14,104 bases of DNA from Firmicutes bacterium UBA4981 (GTDB lineage: Bacteria; Bacillota; SHA-98; UBA4971): the NCBI GenBank assembly GCA_002398515.1, contig DGZL01000045.1:2960-17063 (forward strand). The letters are read 5' to 3'. Positions 7,106 through 14,104 of this stretch are shown here, piece after piece (within the stretch, counting starts at the first letter, position 1; each line of letters starts with the position of its first letter). The translations under genes were made by a program, and so were the position numbers. The notes beneath the pieces are model-generated. The model made no database searches. It saw only the letters and a program-made list of their open reading frames with translations, and had not been told where the DNA came from.

Positions 7106-8407
7106 ATGAGAAGGTTTTCCCGGTGGTTTACGATTGGTCTTGTCATGTCCCTCTGTCTTATCGTACCCCTTTCTCTTGGAGTAAGCGCAGCAAAGACCAT
7201 TGAACTAACTTATTGGACCCACACTGACGACAACAGGACCGAGATTGAAGACAGGTACATAGCTGAGTTTACCAAGATGTACCCGAATGTGAAAATCAAG
7301 AGAGTCGTGAATGAAGGAAGTAAAATGGGTGATCTTGTTCTTACTGCTTTCTCGGCTCAGAATGCTCCTGACATCTTCAACCTACCTATTGAGCAGCAAT
7401 ATGCTTACGTGCAACACTACCGTGTGGCGCCGGTTGATTACAAAGCTGCGGGATACAAGGACGCTAATGACCTAAGAGCCCAATACCTTGACGGCACTTT
7501 CGACGCAGTAACCATGGACGGTGAAATATGGGGCCTTCCTCTCGAACTCACCAACTGGTGCATCTATGTTAACAAGAAGATCTTCCGGGACGCAGGTCTT
7601 GATCCTCTGAAAGATTACCCAAAAACCTGGGAAGAAATAGCGAATGTCTCTGACAAGATCGCCATTCGTGAAGGCGATATCATTGTGAGACGCGGGTTTG
7701 ACTTCCGGTATCCCTATTACTTGGTATCAGTCCTGCCTATGATTGAGCAGCTAGGCGGGAAGTTACTCAGTGATGACGGCAAGAAGGCCATCGTCAATGA
7801 CGAGGCATGGCTTAAGATCCTAGAATACATGAGGGACTGGGGTCCGCACGGGCGTAACCTCGGCAGCCCTACCTACACTGCTCCGAGGAAGATATGGAAC
7901 AAGGACAATAATGATATGGCTATGTGCGTCAGCGGGTTCTACCAGCAAGGCAGATTGAGAATTGATAATCCTGAGTTCTATGACAGTAAGGAATGGATGG
8001 TCATTCCGTTCCCGGTGTTCAAGGACGCAGTGAACGACGTAGCATGTTCTTACTATGGCCACTACATGATGGTCAATGCGCAGACGTCCAAGGAAAAGCA
8101 GGAAATGGCATGGAAGTTCATCGCTTACATGCTGGACCATCCCATGGAGTACCTTGAGAAGGTAAACATCATACAACCGCGTAAAGATCTTCTGGAATCC
8201 AAGGCCTTCAAGGAGCTTCCTTACATGGATGTTTTCATGGGAGACATGGAGAGAGCTCATATAGTCTTCCTTCACGAAAACGGGTACCAATTCGAACGGT
8301 TCATCAAAGAAGCAGTGGAGAGCGTAATGCTATCGGGAGTTCAACCTAAGGAGGCGCTGGATACCTTACGCGAGCGGATCCAAGAAGTTATCGACTCTGA
8401 ACTGTAG
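7106..8407 (+). CDS. ABC transporter extracellular solute-binding protein (carbohydrate family 1)
   Basis: Captures a solute, most likely a sugar or oligosaccharide, outside the membrane and delivers it to the two permeases encoded next. The 433-residue length and the start of the mature domain (IELTYWTHTDDNRTEIEDRY), followed by FTKMYPNVKIK and a segment reading DGEIWGLPLE, are typical of family 1 binding proteins. The first 28 residues form a signal peptide: Arg-Arg near the start, a hydrophobic core (about 8-24) and a VSA-A type I cleavage site. No lipobox cysteine precedes the mature domain, which is unusual for Gram-positive binding proteins. The ATG at 7106 has AAAGGAGG 9 nt upstream. 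The substrate cannot be told from the sequence. Confidence 0.9.
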   Translation: MRRFSRWFTIGLVMSLCLIVPLSLGVSAAKTIELTYWTHTDDNRTEIEDRYIAEFTKMYPNVKIKRVVNEGSKMGDLVLTAFSAQNAPDIFNLPIEQQYAYVQHYRVAPVDYKAAGYKDANDLRAQYLDGTFDAVTMDGEIWGLPLELTNWCIYVNKKIFRDAGLDPLKDYPKTWEEIANVSDKIAIREGDIIVRRGFDFRYPYYLVSVLPMIEQLGGKLLSDDGKKAIVNDEAWLKILEYMRDWGPHGRNLGSPTYTAPRKIWNKDNNDMAMCVSGFYQQGRLRIDNPEFYDSKEWMVIPFPVFKDAVNDVACSYYGHYMMVNAQTSKEKQEMAWKFIAYMLDHPMEYLEKVNIIQPRKDLLESKAFKELPYMDVFMGDMERAHIVFLHENGYQFERFIKEAVESVMLSGVQPKEALDTLRERIQEVIDSEL

Positions 8408-8418
8408 GGGCTGCAGCT

Positions 8419-8465
8419 GATGAAAGTCCGGGTTCTTTCTTTGAGCCCGGACTTCTCCTTTCATC
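8419..8465 (+). promoter_or_regulatory. Intercistronic stem-loop between binding protein and permease genes
   Basis: AGTCCGGGTTC (8425-8435) pairs with GAGCCCGGACT (8443-8453) as an 11-pair stem with one G-U pair and a 7-nt T-rich loop. An outer GATGAA (8419-8424) and TTCATC (8460-8465) can add six more pairs across a bulge. The hairpin starts 11 nt after the binding-protein stop, and the tract after it (TCTCCTTT) is only partly T-rich. This placement suggests an mRNA-stabilising element or partial terminator that keeps binding-protein levels above permease levels, as in malE-malF; that role is inferred. Confidence 0.6.
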
Positions 8466-8487
8466 ATCTCGTTAGAGGGGTGATTCA

Positions 8488-9399
8488 ATGCAATATAACA
8501 AGAGATTTAGCATGGAACAGAAAAAGGCCGTATGGGGATGGATATTCGTTGCGCCGTCGTTGCTGTTCTTTCTCGTCTTTAGCTTCTATCCCATTTTCAA
8601 CGCGATTTATATGAGCTTCTTCAAGAAAAACCTGCTGTCGCTTAAGCCTCCTGAATTTGTCGGTTGGGGCAATTATGTATACCTATTTCACTCAAAGACA
8701 TTTTGGCAATCTGTATCCAACACAGCTGTCTTTACCATCGGGACTTTCATCCCATTGGTTGTTTTCAGTCTCATGTTGGCGGTTTTCATTGTGTCAAGAC
8801 CCAGATTCCAGAAGTTCTTCCAAATGGCGTTATATTCTCCGGCTGCGCTTTCGTCAGTTGTCGCAGCTCTTATTTGGCTGCTTATTTTTGATCCCAGAGG
8901 CTTGGCAAACCAGACGCTGAATACCCTCATGAGGACTTCGGGGGTCAACTACCACTGGCTTTCCAGCTCAAGTATGCTACGACTGTCCACTATCATCGTA
9001 TACTTCTGGAAATACGTCGGCTATTTCACGGTTGTTTTTGTTGCCGGCATCGGAGGTATCCCTGATTACCTACATGAAGCAGCGCTGATTGACGGGGCAG
9101 ACTCATGGAAGGATTTTTGGCACATAACGTTTCCACTGTTGAAACCGACTACACTTCTGGTATCTGTGATGGTTATGATCCAATGCCTTAAGACCTTTAG
9201 CACCCAGTATCTTTTTTCCACATCCGGTGCGCCGACCCGGCCTATTGATGTCATTACCCTCAGTATCTACAATACAGCCATCAAGGATCACAATATTGGA
9301 AGGGCAAGCGCCATGAGTGTCCTGCTTTTCCTCGTCATGCTGATCCTTACCTGGTTGCAGTTGAGGATTGCCAAGACCGAGGACGTTACCTACAACTAG
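8488..9399 (+). CDS. Sugar ABC transporter permease, UgpA/MalF type
   Basis: Inner-membrane permease subunit, 303 residues, that would form a heterodimer with the next gene product. It has about six membrane segments, the first at roughly residues 15-42, and no large periplasmic insertion. The cytoplasmic EAA loop that docks to the ATPase is clear: it begins EAALIDGADSWKDF at residue 197 and ends FPLLKP at 220. The ATG at 8488 follows GAGGGGTGA at a suitable distance. An in-frame ATG at residue 9 is possible but has no better ribosome binding site. The gene follows the binding-protein gene after 80 bp containing a strong hairpin and precedes the second permease by 56 bp. Confidence 0.93.
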   Translation: MQYNKRFSMEQKKAVWGWIFVAPSLLFFLVFSFYPIFNAIYMSFFKKNLLSLKPPEFVGWGNYVYLFHSKTFWQSVSNTAVFTIGTFIPLVVFSLMLAVFIVSRPRFQKFFQMALYSPAALSSVVAALIWLLIFDPRGLANQTLNTLMRTSGVNYHWLSSSSMLRLSTIIVYFWKYVGYFTVVFVAGIGGIPDYLHEAALIDGADSWKDFWHITFPLLKPTTLLVSVMVMIQCLKTFSTQYLFSTSGAPTRPIDVITLSIYNTAIKDHNIGRASAMSVLLFLVMLILTWLQLRIAKTEDVTYN

Positions 9400-9416
9400 C
9401 CCTGTCGAAAGAGGGC
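9399..9416 (+). repeat. Small hairpin at the end of the first permease gene
   Basis: GCCCT (9399-9403) and AGGGC (9412-9416) are inverted around 8 nt. An alternative fold gives GCCC/GGGC plus TC/GA closed by a GAAA loop. It begins at the last base of the permease stop codon. It is short and may have little effect. Confidence 0.2.
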
Positions 9417-9455
9417 ATGGAAGCTATATGGCCTTAGGAGCAGGGGGAGATTTAC

Positions 9456-10319
9456 ATGAGTGATATCAAAGCGAGGGTTTCATTTCTGGGGAAATCAGCG
9501 AACATTTTGATCTGGTTGCTTTTGATTGGGGCATGCGCATTTGTTGTCACGCCACTCCTTTTCATGTTCAGCGCGTCTTTTATGCCTGCAATCGATATTA
9601 TGAAGCTGCCATATCCATGGGTCAGTGATCACATACACCGGCAGAACTATTGGAACGGTTTGAGAGGGCCTGACGGATCCTTCGTATTCCTCCGCAACAC
9701 CCTCAATTCCCTCATTGTAGCTCTTGCAGTCACTATAACTACCGTATTGCTGTCTTCATTATCCGGGTACGGACTGGCCAAGTTCAGATTCAAAGGACGC
9801 AATGCAGTCTTTATGCTGATCATGGCAACAATGATGATTCCCTTTGAGACCATAATGATTCCACTTTACATGGTAAGCATGAAGATGGGGTTGCAGGATT
9901 CCTACGCCGGACTCATTGTGCCTTTTCTTACCAACGCTTTTGGTGTGTTTCTGATGAGGCAGTTTCTGCTCACCTTCCCCGACGAAGTCCTGGATGCAGC
10001 TCGCATCGACGGGGCGAGTGAACCCCGAATCTTCACCCACATAGTGCTGCCTAACAGCGGCCCTGCCATTGCAACCTTGGCGATTCTGACTTTCCGTTCA
10101 CAATGGGACAACCTATTATGGCCTCTATTGGTGGTTCAGAGCGATGAGATGAAGACCATCCCCCTGTACATTACCAAGTTCATGGCGGAGACCCACAGCG
10201 ATGAAGGAATCATGATGGCTGTTGCAGCTATGGCCAGCCTTCCCATGTTCATCTTGTTCTTTACTATGTCCAAGTATTTTATCAGTACAGAAGGCCTGCA
10301 TTCGACGATAAAGGGCTAA
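9456..10319 (+). CDS. Carbohydrate ABC transporter permease, UgpE/MalG type
   Basis: Second permease subunit, 287 residues, with about six membrane segments. The EAA loop appears as EVLDAARIDGASEPRIF (from residue 177) ending HIVLP (199), and a segment QWDNLLWPLLV (216-226) is typical of MalG-like subunits. The ATG at 9456 has GGGGGAGA 5 nt upstream. It is the last gene of the operon. No ATP-binding subunit, regulator or glycoside hydrolase lies next to it, so the importer probably uses a shared MsmX/UgpC-type ATPase encoded elsewhere. Confidence 0.93.
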   Translation: MSDIKARVSFLGKSANILIWLLLIGACAFVVTPLLFMFSASFMPAIDIMKLPYPWVSDHIHRQNYWNGLRGPDGSFVFLRNTLNSLIVALAVTITTVLLSSLSGYGLAKFRFKGRNAVFMLIMATMMIPFETIMIPLYMVSMKMGLQDSYAGLIVPFLTNAFGVFLMRQFLLTFPDEVLDAARIDGASEPRIFTHIVLPNSGPAIATLAILTFRSQWDNLLWPLLVVQSDEMKTIPLYITKFMAETHSDEGIMMAVAAMASLPMFILFFTMSKYFISTEGLHSTIKG

Positions 10320-10340
10320 GCAGGGCAAGACGTGAACAGA

Positions 10341-10395
10341 GAGAGCCCGGACTGCCTAAAATGATGTCAGACGTCGCAGCACAACGCGGGCTCTC
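10341..10395. terminator. Possible bidirectional terminator between convergent operons
   Basis: GAGAGCCCG (10341-10349) and CGGGCTCTC (10387-10395) form a perfect 9-bp GC-rich inverted repeat separated by 37 nt. It is located between the stop codons of the plus-strand permease gene (10319) and minus-strand sigK (10421), where a terminator is expected. No T-run follows on either strand and the loop is long, so it is not a textbook intrinsic terminator. Confidence 0.35.
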
Positions 10396-10420
10396 CCAGG
10401 TGCTTGACTTCCGAGGATCA

Positions 10421-11125
10421 TCAATGGTACCCGTTGGCTACCATCTCCTTTTGAAGTTTCATCAGCGCGCGTTTTTCAATCCTGGAGACATACGAACGGG
10501 AGATTCCCAGATACCTGGAGATTTCTCGTTGAGTCCTGCGTATGCCGTCTTTGAGTCCGTACCGCATTTCAATGACCTTCTTTTCACGGCAGGTCAGCGT
10601 ATCCACCTTTTCCACCAGCTTCTTCTCTTCCAGTCTTCCTTCCACCGCAAGCGCGACTTCGTCAGCTTCACTTCCCAGCACATCGATGAGCGTGATTTCG
10701 TTGCCTTCTTTGTCTGCTCCGATAGGATCGTGCAGGAGAAGCTCTGCTCTATTCTTCCTTGTGGCTCTGAGGTGCATGAGGATCTCATTTTCTATGCACC
10801 GGGCAGCATATGTAGCCAATCTGGTTTTACGGTGCTGATTATACGTATCTACCGCCTTTATCAAGCCTATCGTTCCTATGGAAATCAAGTCGTTTTGGTC
10901 TTCCGCGGTTCCGTCGAATTTCTTGACTATATGCGCAACCAGCCTCAGATTCCGTTCAATCAAGGTTTTCCTGGCATCTTCGCTTCCTTGTTCCTTTTCC
11001 AGCAAAACCTTGGCCTCTTCCTCCTCAGACAGAGGGGGTGGGAACACATTTCCAGACGAAACGTAGGATATGAGATGCCACAGCCCACGAAGAAGGAGAG
11101 CCGAACCTATCAAGAGATCCAGCAT
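10421..11125 (-). CDS. sigK: RNA polymerase sporulation sigma factor SigK (with pro-sequence)
   Basis: Late mother-cell sigma factor of endospore formation, 234 residues. It closely follows Bacillus sigma-K: SYVSSGNVFPPPLSEEEE, then region 2 with LRLVAHIVKKF, DLISIGTIGLIK and TYAARCIENEILMHLR, a KEGNEITLIDVL linker, and a C-terminal helix-turn-helix in region 4 (TQREISRYLGISRSYVSRIEKRALMK, 198-223). With the ATG at 11125, a hydrophobic pro-sequence of about 20 residues precedes a Ser20-Tyr21 pair, matching the place where SpoIVFB cleaves Bacillus pro-sigma-K. A GGGGGTGG lies about 8 nt upstream of this ATG. A GTG at 11155 would add ten residues but has no ribosome binding site. The frame is continuous, with no skin-type interruption. 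Region 115 bp upstream separates it from the PBP gene. Confidence 0.92.
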   Translation of the reverse strand: MLDLLIGSALLLRGLWHLISYVSSGNVFPPPLSEEEEAKVLLEKEQGSEDARKTLIERNLRLVAHIVKKFDGTAEDQNDLISIGTIGLIKAVDTYNQHRKTRLATYAARCIENEILMHLRATRKNRAELLLHDPIGADKEGNEITLIDVLGSEADEVALAVEGRLEEKKLVEKVDTLTCREKKVIEMRYGLKDGIRRTQREISRYLGISRSYVSRIEKRALMKLQKEMVANGYH

Positions 11126-11240
11126 AAAATCAGCCACCCCCGTAAAAAGATTCACTAGTATAGATATGATCTACTAAGCGAAAAGTGCATGTTCCGGTTG
11201 AGGTTGTTGCTGATGAAATGTCGGTTGCAAATTCATTACT

Positions 11241-12920
11241 TTAGTTGTGGGAAGATTCAAAAAGAAGTCTACCGGCAATCTCTTGGAAAACGGGGGCAGC
11301 TACTTCGCCGCCGGACCCTCCTTCTTCAGCAAAGACCACTATTACGAAATGCGGATTTTGAAGTGGAGTGAACCCTCCAAACCAAGCATGACATATGGGA
11401 TGTCCGGCAGAGTCCAGCCGTCCTGTTTCAGCGGTTCCTGTTTTGCCGCAGGATCCGAATTCATCGACCCAACCTGCTTTAGCCGTCCCCCACCTGGTGA
11501 CTGACTCCAACATGAATGTAAGCTGCCTGCATGTGTCTTGCGACAATACTCTCCGCGACATATCTGATTTGAGGCCTGTGATCGTCCCTCCTCCTTTTGG
11601 CTTGATCTCTGAGACCAGCCTTGGCGAGACGAGTTCACCGCCATTGGCTATGACGGAAAGCAGCACAGCAACTTGGAGTGGGGTTACCAACACTTCACCT
11701 TGCCCTATTGCAAGATTGGCAGTATCCTGCAGAGACATGTAGTAGGCGCCCGGGAGTTGACCAGGCTGCTCAAAAGGCAGGCTGATACCTGTGGTAGCTC
11801 CGAATCCCAAATTCTCATAGAAATCTACGAGGCTCTTGCCACCGATTCTCAGCGCAGTTTCAATGAACACCGAGTTGCATGAATAGGCCATAGCGTCCAG
11901 AAAGGAAATCCACCCGTGGCCTTCGCTGTCATGTAAGTAACATTTGAATCGTTGTGAGCCCACGTCTATGAATCCGGGGTCATAGAACTTGTCTGAAAGG
12001 GCAACCACGTCCTTCTCCAGACCACATGCGGCTACTACTATCTTCAGTATTGAGCCTGCAGGATAAGGCGTGATTGCCCTGTTTATCATGGGAAACAGAG
12101 GCTGCGTGAAGGCACTACCCACATTGTTGGGGGAAAAAGAAGGTCTGCTGGCCATAGCCAGCACTCGGCCGGTTTCAGGATCCATGACAACCACAGCGCC
12201 CCTGGAGATCCTTGCATCCATCACTTCCTCAACGATTTCCTGTATCTGTCGGTCAATTGTAAGGACTACATCAGCCGCGGCTTCCGCGTCATGAAGCCAC
12301 CTAATTCCCAAGCCCTTGTACGGCACACGTCTGGCATCCACAAAGGACGCTATCAGGCCGATATCGCCGCTGCGGAGGTAGGTATCATAGGTTTTCTCAA
12401 TTCCGGATATCCCCGTGATGTTCTCGTTGTCAAGATAGCCTATGACATGGGCAGCCAACCCCGTCGGGTCGTATCGAACAGGTTGCCTGATGACAGCGAC
12501 GCCGGGGTCGTCCGGTATCTTCGAATCTGAACTGCCAAGCGAGACTTTGCTTGCATCAAGATATAAACGAGCTTGAGCAGATAGTTGTGAAAGAGATGCC
12601 TCCTGAGATATTGCAGCGCCGGATGTAAGTGACAGAAACTCTTCCACGCTACCCCTGTCTGACACGAGCTCAGGAAAGATGACTATTGCAGGCTCGTAGA
12701 AAGTCCCCGCCAAGACTTGCATGTTCCTGTCATAGATTGTTCCCCTGAGCGGGGTTTTGCAGAGCACTTCGATGCGTTGATCCCGTGCTCGCTTGGCGAA
12801 AGTGTCACCACGGATGAGTTGAAGCCATGTGAGTTCAGAGATGAGAAAGAGAAAAATGGCAAGAAGACAGTATACGATACTTCCGGCACGGATTTTGTCG
12901 GACTTGCTACGTTGTGACAA
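11241..12920 (-). CDS. Class B penicillin-binding protein (peptidoglycan D,D-transpeptidase)
   Basis: Cross-links peptidoglycan stem peptides outside the membrane; 559 residues. A single membrane anchor is at about residues 12-32. The dimerisation domain carries LRGTIYDRN (58-66). The transpeptidase domain has all three active-site motifs: SILK (Ser290 nucleophile, Lys293), SCN (347-349) and KTG (493-495, in CGKTGTAETG). There is no PASTA domain, so it differs from SpoVD and many Gram-positive PBP2x proteins. It most resembles the PbpI/PbpA/MrdA group. In B. subtilis pbpI lies near mltG, so PbpI is an attractive reading, but I cannot assign the subgroup firmly. A TTG start at 12920 has GGAGG 9 nt upstream. 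It follows mltG by 61 bp. Confidence 0.9.
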   Translation of the reverse strand: MSQRSKSDKIRAGSIVYCLLAIFLFLISELTWLQLIRGDTFAKRARDQRIEVLCKTPLRGTIYDRNMQVLAGTFYEPAIVIFPELVSDRGSVEEFLSLTSGAAISQEASLSQLSAQARLYLDASKVSLGSSDSKIPDDPGVAVIRQPVRYDPTGLAAHVIGYLDNENITGISGIEKTYDTYLRSGDIGLIASFVDARRVPYKGLGIRWLHDAEAAADVVLTIDRQIQEIVEEVMDARISRGAVVVMDPETGRVLAMASRPSFSPNNVGSAFTQPLFPMINRAITPYPAGSILKIVVAACGLEKDVVALSDKFYDPGFIDVGSQRFKCYLHDSEGHGWISFLDAMAYSCNSVFIETALRIGGKSLVDFYENLGFGATTGISLPFEQPGQLPGAYYMSLQDTANLAIGQGEVLVTPLQVAVLLSVIANGGELVSPRLVSEIKPKGGGTITGLKSDMSRRVLSQDTCRQLTFMLESVTRWGTAKAGWVDEFGSCGKTGTAETGRLDSAGHPICHAWFGGFTPLQNPHFVIVVFAEEGGSGGEVAAPVFQEIAGRLLFESSHN

Positions 12921-12981
12921 AGAGACAGCCCTCCACAGTCACTGTAATGCACAACCGTAGCCTTCCTCGAAACCTCGTAGT

Positions 12982-14037
12982 CTAATCGTGTACCTGTACT
13001 TTCGCGATAGCTTCTTGATGTTCCCGAAACGTCTTGCTAAATACGTGCCCGCCTTTATAATCTGCAGCAAAGAAAAGATAATCTGAAGTTGCAGGCGCAA
13101 GCGCTGCACGTACTGAAGACAATCCCGGAGAGGCAATGGGGCCTGGGGGAAGTGCGGGGGTAATGTAGGTATTGTACGGAGAGTCTGTCTCGAGGTCATC
13201 CAGGGTAAGTCGCGTCTTCCACGAGCCAAGGGCAAACTGAACCGTAGCACAGGATTGCAGCGGCATATTCAGCCTTAACCTGTTGTAAAATACTGAGGCT
13301 ACCAATGGCCTTTCTTCAGAGAGTTTCGCTTCCTTCTCTATTATGGAAGCAAGGGTAATGACTCCGTGAAGGCCCAGCTTCCTTGCGTTTTCATCTACAT
13401 TCTCCCGAGACCACTCCGGCAGTACGGCTTGCACGAACCTTCTCACCATTATGGTAATAATCTCTTCCTCTGTGATGCCGGTTTCCACTGTATATGTGTC
13501 GGGGAACAAGTAGCCTTCGAGATTGTCGGAGAACTCCATGTTCCCTTCGATTACTTTGAAGTCATGGTCTTGGCCGGTAGCCAAGTAGAGAAAACGCTCT
13601 TTTGATGCAAGGCCCTTGCCTTCAAGCAAGTCAGCCATGTCCCTTATAGAGACCCCTTCCGGAATTGTGAATCGTATGAGTTCTACATCACCTCGGGCTA
13701 AAGCCCGTGCAATACCGACAGTACCCATTCCGGAATTGAGTCTGTATGTACCTGCCTTAAGCTTATTGTCGACTCGTGCCAGCTTAGTGACTATGCGGAA
13801 AAGGATAGGCGATTGAAGGAGATCTGCTTCAGTCAGCAGTCCCGCAATTTCCTTCGAGGTCATGCCCGAGTCTATCGAGACTACGGTTTCATGTGCGGGG
13901 CCGTTGGGAAGCAACAGAAAAACGATCCAAATCATAAGACATATGACAACACCCAATAGGATTTTCGCTTCAAGGCCCCGCCATGTTATGACGCTTTGCT
14001 GAGATCTATTGGAACCAAGCTCACCGGACACCTGCAT
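12982..14037 (-). CDS. mltG: Endolytic transglycosylase MltG
   Basis: Cuts nascent glycan strands at the outer face of the membrane and so sets strand length; 351 residues. A membrane anchor lies at about residues 25-44, followed by a LysM-like region, then the YceG domain with EGYLFPDTY (174-182). The catalytic site is LASIIEKEA, with Glu234 corresponding to the essential Glu218 of E. coli MltG; downstream come VASVFYNRLRLNMPLQSCAT and the C-terminal PPGPIASPG. The ATG at 14037 directly abuts the stop codon of the upstream gene, whose last codons supply a GAGG ribosome binding site 5 nt away, so the two are probably translationally coupled. Confidence 0.95.
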   Translation of the reverse strand: MQVSGELGSNRSQQSVITWRGLEAKILLGVVICLMIWIVFLLLPNGPAHETVVSIDSGMTSKEIAGLLTEADLLQSPILFRIVTKLARVDNKLKAGTYRLNSGMGTVGIARALARGDVELIRFTIPEGVSIRDMADLLEGKGLASKERFLYLATGQDHDFKVIEGNMEFSDNLEGYLFPDTYTVETGITEEEIITIMVRRFVQAVLPEWSRENVDENARKLGLHGVITLASIIEKEAKLSEERPLVASVFYNRLRLNMPLQSCATVQFALGSWKTRLTLDDLETDSPYNTYITPALPPGPIASPGLSSVRAALAPATSDYLFFAADYKGGHVFSKTFREHQEAIAKVQVHD

Positions 14038-14104
14038 CTATTCCTCGTCGTCGGGATCCTCATCAAAATCCTCGTCAAAGTCGAAATCGTCATCGTCATC
14101 GTCA
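14038..14104 (-). CDS. C-terminal end of an acidic protein, probably DUF1292 family (partial)
   Basis: Only the last 21 codons and the TAG stop lie in the window; the gene continues past the right edge. The visible end is almost entirely Asp and Glu with three Phe and one Pro, starting with six Asp codons. An acidic tail directly upstream of mltG matches the position of yrzB (DUF1292) in B. subtilis and other Firmicutes. The family call rests mainly on this neighbourhood, as the conserved part is not visible. Confidence 0.55.
   Translation of the reverse strand, partial: DDDDDDFDFDEDFDEDPDDEE

Noticed and set aside
6955..7203. An 82-codon plus-strand frame running from the intergenic region into the binding-protein gene.
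   Set aside because: It overlaps the well-supported binding-protein gene out of frame, has only a weak AGGA before its ATG, and has no recognisable domain.
10361..11158. A 265-codon plus-strand open frame across the sigK gene.
   Set aside because: It is the antisense shadow of sigK. The minus-strand product matches sigma-K over its whole length, and the plus-strand product resembles nothing.
1..14104. CRISPR arrays, tRNA or rRNA genes, insertion sequences, toxin-antitoxin or defence genes.
   Set aside because: I looked for repeat-spacer structure, transposase motifs and small gene pairs on both strands and found none. All sizeable frames are explained by the genes listed.

Overview
The window looks like chromosomal DNA of an endospore-forming member of the Bacillota (Firmicutes), probably a Clostridia- or Limnochordia-like lineage. 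The reasons are the gene order priA-def-fmt-Zn-peptidase-rsmB, a sigma-K gene that keeps an N-terminal pro-sequence, a DUF1292-like acidic tail just upstream of mltG, and strong GGAGG-type ribosome binding sites, several of them driving TTG starts. The exact lineage cannot be fixed from the sequence alone.

Layout. (1) Positions 41-6558, minus strand: a housekeeping cluster transcribed right to left: a YqeG-type HAD phosphatase, priA (replication restart helicase), def (peptide deformylase), fmt (Met-tRNA formyltransferase), a YugP-type membrane zinc peptidase, and rsmB (16S rRNA m5C methyltransferase). A good promoter candidate lies upstream of yqeG, and the genes are tightly spaced except for a 159-bp gap before priA. 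(2) 6583-7105: a 523-bp divergent intergenic region with no convincing gene. It holds the yqeG promoter, a perfect 7-bp dyad next to yqeG and a perfect 8-bp dyad in the leader of the next operon. (3) 7106-10319, plus strand: a three-gene carbohydrate-type ABC importer (binding protein and two permeases) without an ATPase, with a strong hairpin between the first and second genes. (4) 10320-10420: a convergent intergenic region with a 9-bp dyad that could stop transcription from both sides. (5) 10421-14104, minus strand: a cell-wall and sporulation cluster reading DUF1292-like gene (partial), mltG, a class B penicillin-binding protein, and sigK.

How the genes work together. def and fmt are the two ends of the formyl-methionine cycle. 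rsmB modifies the ribosome and priA restarts stalled forks, so the first cluster is growth-linked. mltG and the PBP act on peptidoglycan at the outer face of the membrane, and sigK is the late mother-cell sigma factor, so the right-hand cluster joins wall synthesis to sporulation control. The ABC importer sits between these two minus-strand clusters in opposite orientation and looks like an accessory cassette that relies on an ATPase encoded elsewhere.

Most of the window is ordinary and conserved. I did not find a clearly new system. The best leads are regulatory: the yqeG leader (dyad, extended -10 promoter, 15-codon mini-ORF), a leader motif shared by yqeG and the zinc peptidase at identical spacing to the ribosome binding site, and the hairpins and dyads around the ABC operon.
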